A stretch of 64,000 nt of DNA from Corydoras sp. C115 (Eukaryota; Chordata; Actinopteri; Siluriformes; Callichthyidae), in the NCBI GenBank assembly GCA_019802505.1, contig JAFMOC010000159.1:1089501-1153500 (forward strand), given 5' to 3'. The notes under the pieces were generated by a model. It had not been told where the DNA came from. It worked only from the letters and a program-made list of their open reading frames with translations, and made no database searches. The first letter of the stretch is position 1. Every line of letters begins with the position of its first letter. Made by a program: the position numbers and the translations under genes. Below, piece after piece: positions 62,100 to 64,000 of the stretch.

Positions 62100-62878
62100 A
62101 CTTTAATTCGATTAAATTTCCATTTTTATCTTTACAGCTGCCATATTTGTATAGTTCTTCTTTTTACTTTGTATTATTATAAAATATATATTTTTGTTTA
62201 CCTTATAAGCAAAAAAATGCAATACTTCAGTAGTTTCAATTTGTAATTTGTTCTTTGATTACTTACTTTCCTAATGCTTCTCATCTATCTACCCACCTCT
62301 AACTCATGACGGCGGCACGAATTATCGCAGCAGCTCGTCTGTCTGTCTATGGAGAGGGAGGAACAATCTTTTGTTTTTTCGATTTGTTTTGTATGTCCTA
62401 GATAACACAAAATGTCTTGTCATTGTAAACAGATGACACTATCTTTTAAGTATCTGGCCCTTCTCCGGGGTCAAATTCTCTACAGGATGGCTTCCTCCAA
62501 TTTCAGAAGGCATTCATCAACCTCACTTAACTCTGCCAAGACTAAAGTTAGGGGGTTCAGGCTTAAGACTCTACCTTCTTCTATAACTCACATCACCACA
62601 ATGGAAGGTATTATTTTTGTAACAAGTTTCAGCATATAATTTGACTAGATAGGCCTTTACCAGCATTACAAAAATATGTTCTAAAAGTAAAACAAAGCTT
62701 GTTTTTTTATATAGGAACGGTTCCGCAATAACGTTTTTTATTATTATTATTATTATTATAATGACCATATTGCCTTTGGTTGATTGGTGACAACCTACAG
62801 ATATGTATGTAAAACTACTATTTAGTAGATTAATATATGAAATAACTGCTACTATTTGCACCTCTGATTGATGCTAAC
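62100..62878. other. Unassigned, no gene seen
   Basis: Upstream of the first mlxip exon found. It has a short (TTA)n run (62739-62757) and ORFs without recognisable similarity. Confidence 0.4.
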
Positions 62879-62880
62879 TA

Positions 62881-63780
62881 CAGTGGGGAGAACAAGTATT
62901 TGATACACTGCTGATTTTTCAGGTTTTCCCACTTGCAAAGCATGTAAAAGACTGTAATTTTTATCATAGGTACTCTTCAACTGTGAGTGATGGAATCTAA
63001 AACAAAAATCCAGAAAAATGAATGTATGTTTTTTTTTATGTTTTAATGTATGATTTTTAAATACTTAATTTCCATTTTATTGTGTGAAATAAGTATTTGA
63101 TCATCTATCAACCAGTAAGAATTTTGGCTCTCACAGACATGTTACTTCTTCTTTAAGAAGCCCTCCTGTTCTCCACTCATTACCTGTATTAACTGCACCT
63201 GTTTGAACTCGTTACCTGTATAAAAGACACCTGTCCACACACTCAATCAGTCAGACTACAGCATCTCCACAATGCCCAAGACCAGAGAGCTGTGTAAGGC
63301 AACTAAAGAGTGGCTCCGTAGGAAACATCTTAAGGTCCTGGAGTGGCCTAGCCAGTCTCCAGACCTGAATCCAATTGAAAATCTTTGGAGGGAGCTTAAA
63401 GTCCGTATGGCCCAGCGACAGCCACAAAACCTGAAGGCTCTGGAGGAGATCTGTATGGAGGAGTGGGCCAAAATCCCTGCTGCAGTGTGTGCAAACCTTG
63501 TCACGAACTACAGGAAACGTCTGATCTCTGTAATTGCAAACAAAGGTTTCTGTACCAAATATTAAGTTTCTTTTTCTGGTGTATCAAATACTTATTTCAC
63601 ACAATAAAATGGAAATTAATTATTTAAAAATCATACAATGTATTTTTCTGGATTTTTGTTTTAGATTCCGTCACTCACAGTTGAAGAGTACCTATGATAA
63701 AAATTACAGTCTTTTACATGCTTTGCAAGTGGGAAAACCTGAAAAATCAGCAGTGTATCAAATACTTGTTCTCCTCACTG
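62881..63780 (+). mobile_element. Internally deleted Tc1-like element with intact ends
   Basis: The ends are CAGTGGGGAGAACAAGTATT and the near-identical complement at 63780, flanked by TA on each side (62879-62880 and 63781-63782). TIRs of about 180 bp are highly similar. The 900-bp length against about 1.6 kb for a full element shows an internal deletion. Such copies can be moved only by a transposase made elsewhere. Confidence 0.9.
63272..63565 (+). pseudogene. Deleted Tc1 transposase: N-terminal start joined to C-terminal third
   Basis: A 97-codon frame begins with a typical start (MPKTRELC) and passes directly to [20 protein letters not shown] followed by the [11 protein letters not shown] catalytic-glutamate block, ending at FCTKY, a normal Tc1 C-terminus. 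Both catalytic aspartates and the DNA-binding domains are missing. The junction is in frame. It is read as a deletion remnant, although it could still be translated. Confidence 0.85.
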
Positions 63781-63784
63781 TACA

Positions 63785-63960
63785 TTTCATTGTCTTGTAC
63801 GAAGCAATGAGAAAGTTGAATCAACCAATAAATAGCAACCATTATAAAACAGTCCTTAAATCTGATTGACTGAGCTGTCCAACAATGACATCATTGACAA
63901 AGAAACAATTTACAATACATTACTTTAAATCATAAAATACAGATTAATATGAACAGTGAG
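63785..63960. repeat. Foldback repeat family, partial
   Basis: GAAGCAATGAGAAAGTTGAA, CAGTCCTTAAATCTGATTGA, CTGAGCTGTCCAACAATGAC. Only the reverse-oriented outer part is seen. Confidence 0.5.
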
Positions 63961-64000
63961 CCGATTCCCGATGAGCACAAAGCCTGTTTGGTATAACGGT

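Noticed and set aside
62412..62861. Possible upstream mlxip exons in the last 4 kb
   Set aside because: The ORFs do not resemble the Mondo conserved regions and lack suitable splice contexts.

Overview
The window is vertebrate nuclear DNA, almost certainly from a teleost fish. It is AT-rich and carries multi-exon genes with GT-AG introns. It holds about 29 copies of a tRNA-headed V-SINE (the DANA/HE1 type), several Tc1-like elements, hAT-type MITEs and many microsatellites. An otophysan fish (zebrafish, catfish or characin relatives) fits the DANA-like SINE, but that is inference.

Four protein-coding genes can be assembled exon by exon with consistent splice phases. (1) sra1, the steroid receptor RNA activator protein, lies on the minus strand at 15338-2578: five exons, 216 residues, complete. 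(2) A small secreted helical cytokine lies on the plus strand at 18753-19834: three exons, 152 residues, probable signal peptide. (3) A fish multicopy gene of the 'SAMD3-like' kind lies on the minus strand at 23653-21417: four coding exons, 537 residues. It sits inside a ~5 kb segment bounded by perfect 16-bp inverted repeats. (4) mlxip (MondoA) lies on the minus strand at 60077-32365: thirteen exons giving the C-terminal 633 residues, with the 5' exons beyond the right edge.

The most interesting point is the cytokine. It lies just 3' of mlxip and convergent with it, the position and relative orientation of IL31 beside MLXIP in mammals. Its exon layout, with a ~10-codon first exon ending in phase 1, resembles the LIF/OSM/IL-31 group. 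It is a good candidate for a teleost IL-31-like gene, although its sequence is too divergent to prove this by eye and it has six mature cysteines.

Layout: 1-15.4 kb, sra1 with large SINE-filled introns; 15.4-18.7 kb, repeats; 18.7-19.8 kb, cytokine; 20-25 kb, TIR-bounded segment with the SAMD3-like gene; 25-32 kb, intergenic, with a 30-bp minisatellite carrying about 20 AP-1-like motifs and several SINEs; 32-60 kb, mlxip with introns holding an intact Tc1-like transposon, decayed Tc1 copies, MITEs and microsatellites; 60-64 kb, mlxip intron or upstream DNA with a hAT MITE and an internally deleted Tc1. No rRNA, true tRNA genes, CRISPR arrays or bacterial features were seen.
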